Positions 62,128-64,000 of a stretch of 64,000 nucleotides of DNA are shown one piece after another (within the stretch, counting starts at the first letter, position 1; every line of letters starts with the position of its first letter). The notes below the pieces were generated by a model. The model saw only the letters and a list, made by a program, of their open reading frames with translations. It searched no databases and was not told the DNA's origin. The position numbers and the translations under genes are program-made. This stretch comes from Tunicatimonas pelagia (GTDB lineage Bacteria > Bacteroidota > Bacteroidia > Cytophagales > Cyclobacteriaceae), in assembly GCF_030506325.1 (NCBI RefSeq), contig NZ_CP120683.1:6576501-6640500 (forward strand), given 5' to 3'.

Positions 62128-63345
62128 ATGAAGATTCTACACACGGCTGATTGGCATTTGGGAAAGCGACTGGGAGAATATTCCCGTTTGCCGGAGCAAG
62201 AATTGGTATTAGACGAAATTTGCCAGATCAGTGAGCGGGAAGAGGTAGATGTGGTGCTGATTGCAGGAGACCTGTTCGATACTTTCCACCCAGGAAATGA
62301 TGCGGCAGAGCTACTGTACCGAACCGTTCATCGCCTATCGGATGGCGGCAGACGAGCCGTAGTGGCCATTGCCGGTAATCATGACTCACCCGATCGGGTG
62401 GATTCTACTGATCTGTTAGCCCGTAGCTGTGGTATCATATTTCAGGGTCGCCCCAATAATCAGGTACCGCTCTTCCGTACCGAAGGGGGCGTAGAAGTGG
62501 TTCAGTCTTCACCGGGTTTTTTAGAAATTCGTCTTTCCTGCCGGGATTATCCGCTCCGATTGCTGTCTACTCCTTACGCCAACGAACTAACGTTAAAGCG
62601 CCATTTGGGTACAAAAAAGAGTGAAGCACTACGAGAAGTCTTAAAACAGCACTGGAGTGAGTTGGGCGAACAGCATTGCAACGACCAAGGAGTAAATATA
62701 TTAATGGCTCATCTATACGCCGCTGCGCCCGGTGAACCAGCTCCCGAAGAGCCGGAAGACGAAAAGCCAGTGCTTCATATTGGTGGAATTTCTGCCGTTC
62801 ACCCGGATACCTTTCCCGAGCAAGTACAGTACGTGGCGTTGGGTCATCTGCACCGCCATCATACAGTAGGTAAATTTCCTTGCCCCATCGTATACAGCGG
62901 AACGCCCCTCAGCTACAGTTTCAGTGAAGCGGGACAAACCAAGTGCGTAACATTGGTAGAAGTATCGCCTGGAACCACAGCGAAAGTAACTCCTGTGGCA
63001 TTGACCCAGGGCAGGCCACTCATTCGAAAACGTTTCTCTCAGATCGACGAAGCCCTTAACTGGCTAGAGGCTCACCCGAACACATTTATAGAATTAACGC
63101 TAGTAAGCGATACCTACATTGATGCCAAAACAAAGAAAGCCCTGTACACAGCGCATTCCGGCATTGTTAGTATTATTCCTGAAATTGTTCGTCCAAAAAC
63201 GGAGGTAGAGGATAAACCAAAAATAAACCTTCAGGATAATTTGCCCTCGCTATTTTCTCGCTACTTTGAGCATAAGCGAGGGCAACAACCCAACACTGAA
63301 CTAGTTGCTCTGCTTCAGGAGGTAATAGAAGTTGATGAAATTTAG
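62128..63345 (+). CDS. sbcD: Exonuclease SbcCD, nuclease subunit D
   Basis: 405 residues of the Mre11/SbcD metallophosphoesterase family. The motifs are HTADWHLGKR, IAGDLFD, AIAGNHDSPDR, a histidine in LMAHLY and the GHLHRHH pair. The C-terminal ~130 residues are the capping domain. With SbcC it opens hairpins and trims DNA ends, and it is known to cut cruciforms from long palindromes. sbcC follows after 33 bp. Confidence 0.97.
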   Translation: MKILHTADWHLGKRLGEYSRLPEQELVLDEICQISEREEVDVVLIAGDLFDTFHPGNDAAELLYRTVHRLSDGGRRAVVAIAGNHDSPDRVDSTDLLARSCGIIFQGRPNNQVPLFRTEGGVEVVQSSPGFLEIRLSCRDYPLRLLSTPYANELTLKRHLGTKKSEALREVLKQHWSELGEQHCNDQGVNILMAHLYAAAPGEPAPEEPEDEKPVLHIGGISAVHPDTFPEQVQYVALGHLHRHHTVGKFPCPIVYSGTPLSYSFSEAGQTKCVTLVEVSPGTTAKVTPVALTQGRPLIRKRFSQIDEALNWLEAHPNTFIELTLVSDTYIDAKTKKALYTAHSGIVSIIPEIVRPKTEVEDKPKINLQDNLPSLFSRYFEHKRGQQPNTELVALLQEVIEVDEI

Positions 63346-63378
63346 CTAGCACAGAAACAACTACGTCTTAACCTATCT

Positions 63379-64000
63379 ATGATTCCGGTTCATCTTACGT
63401 TTAGCGGATTATACTCCTATCAGAAAAAGCAATCTATCGACTTTGAGAAGCTGATGGCGGCTCAGCTGTTCGGTATTTTTGGTTCGGTAGGCAGTGGAAA
63501 ATCCAGCATTCTGGAAGCTATTATGTTTGTGCTATTTGACCGTAGCGATCGGCTTAATAAATCGGGTGATAACCGTTACTACAACATGCTGAATCTTCAA
63601 TCTACTAAACTAGAGATTGACTTTACCTTTCGGGCTAACGCTAAAAGCAATACCAAGTATCGGGCGTATTTTAGTGCTCAGCGCAAAAAGCGGGACTTCG
63701 AGAAAGTGGAGGTAAAAGATCGGGGCTTCTATGAGTGGAAAGACGATCAGTGGGTTCCACTACCCAATGGTGACGCTGCCCAGTTGCTGGGCATAACCTA
63801 CGAAAATTTTATGCAGACCGTGATTATTCCGCAGGGAAAATTCCGGGAGTTTATCGATCAGCGACCGAATGTCCGCACTCAAATGCTCAAGGATTTATTC
63901 CAACTGCATCGTTTTGATTTGGGCGCAAAAACCGGCTTACTGCTACGAAAAACCGAAACGGCAATTACTGATTTGCAGGCGCGGTTACTGGAGATTGGGC
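63379..64000 (+). CDS. sbcC: Exonuclease SbcCD, ATPase subunit C (5' part, runs off window)
   Basis: The frame opens at ATG 63379 (MIPVHLTFSGLYSYQKKQ) and stays open to the right edge, 207 codons. Walker A reads GIFGSVGSGKSSILEAI (about 32-48), followed by IPQGKFREFID near 150-165, where Q-loop and coiled-coil entry lie in SbcC/Rad50 proteins. About 800 more residues, with the zinc hook, coiled coils and Walker B, lie outside the window. It is partnered with sbcD just upstream. Confidence 0.95.
   Translation, partial: MIPVHLTFSGLYSYQKKQSIDFEKLMAAQLFGIFGSVGSGKSSILEAIMFVLFDRSDRLNKSGDNRYYNMLNLQSTKLEIDFTFRANAKSNTKYRAYFSAQRKKRDFEKVEVKDRGFYEWKDDQWVPLPNGDAAQLLGITYENFMQTVIIPQGKFREFIDQRPNVRTQMLKDLFQLHRFDLGAKTGLLLRKTETAITDLQARLLEIG

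Overview
The window reads as chromosomal DNA of a Bacteroidota bacterium, most likely a marine Cytophagales relative. The evidence is two secreted proteins with C-terminal type IX (Por) sorting domains, Bacteroidota-style promoters (TTG, 20-21 bp, TAnnTTTG), a DUF3667 protein beside lycopene cyclase, several lipoprotein sulfatases, and a ribosomal protein L21 with an HhH tail. The genus cannot be fixed from the sequence alone.

Layout. (1) 1-2635, minus strand: a CBASS antiphage operon, read as HNH-SAVED effector (Cap5), CD-NTase, then an E2-like conjugating protein that overlaps the CD-NTase 3' end by 20 bp and runs off the left edge. This is the arrangement of a short type II CBASS. (2) 2692-7716: housekeeping DNA, nrdBA (class Ia ribonucleotide reductase) divergent from rplU-rpmA. 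(3) 7849-14284: a 1377-residue exported TPR protein, then DUF3667 and lycopene cyclase overlapping by 4 bp. (4) 14357-20067: mannonate dehydratase with a candidate operator, a lipoprotein, a FAN1-like nuclease, small membrane proteins and a SixA-type phosphatase. (5) 20156-29380: a catabolic stretch with a sulfatase, a class C beta-lactamase-type hydrolase, a FAD oxidoreductase, an aldo/keto reductase, a Gfo/Idh/MocA-PhyH pair and an esterase. (6) 29553-31012: an intact IS5-family element with 18-bp terminal repeats and a 4-bp AGTT target duplication.

(7) 31906-47540 looks like an accessory island. Its left side carries a truncated sulfatase copy that shares a perfectly identical 122-bp block with the intact sulfatase at 47541. 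Its right side carries a decayed IS3-type transposase. Inside are a frameshifted small gene, a metallo-beta-lactamase-fold protein, two large repeat-rich type IX secretion substrates, a secreted ricin-type lectin plus papain/C39-like protein, a related lectin lipoprotein with a decayed paralogue next to it, an AraC-TolB-TPR regulator and a UGT-type glycosyltransferase.

(8) 47541-64000 returns to core-like DNA: two sulfatases, a TetR-SDR pair sharing a 16-bp operator-like motif, an MscS-type channel, an NtrC-type activator, an overlapping aspartoacylase-like and GCS2-CBS gene pair, UbiA and HAD genes, an OmpA/PD40 protein, and sbcD followed by the 5' part of sbcC, which runs off the right edge.

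Several intergenic spaces hold low-complexity, text-like repeats and REP-like hairpins. No tRNA, rRNA or CRISPR array was recognised.
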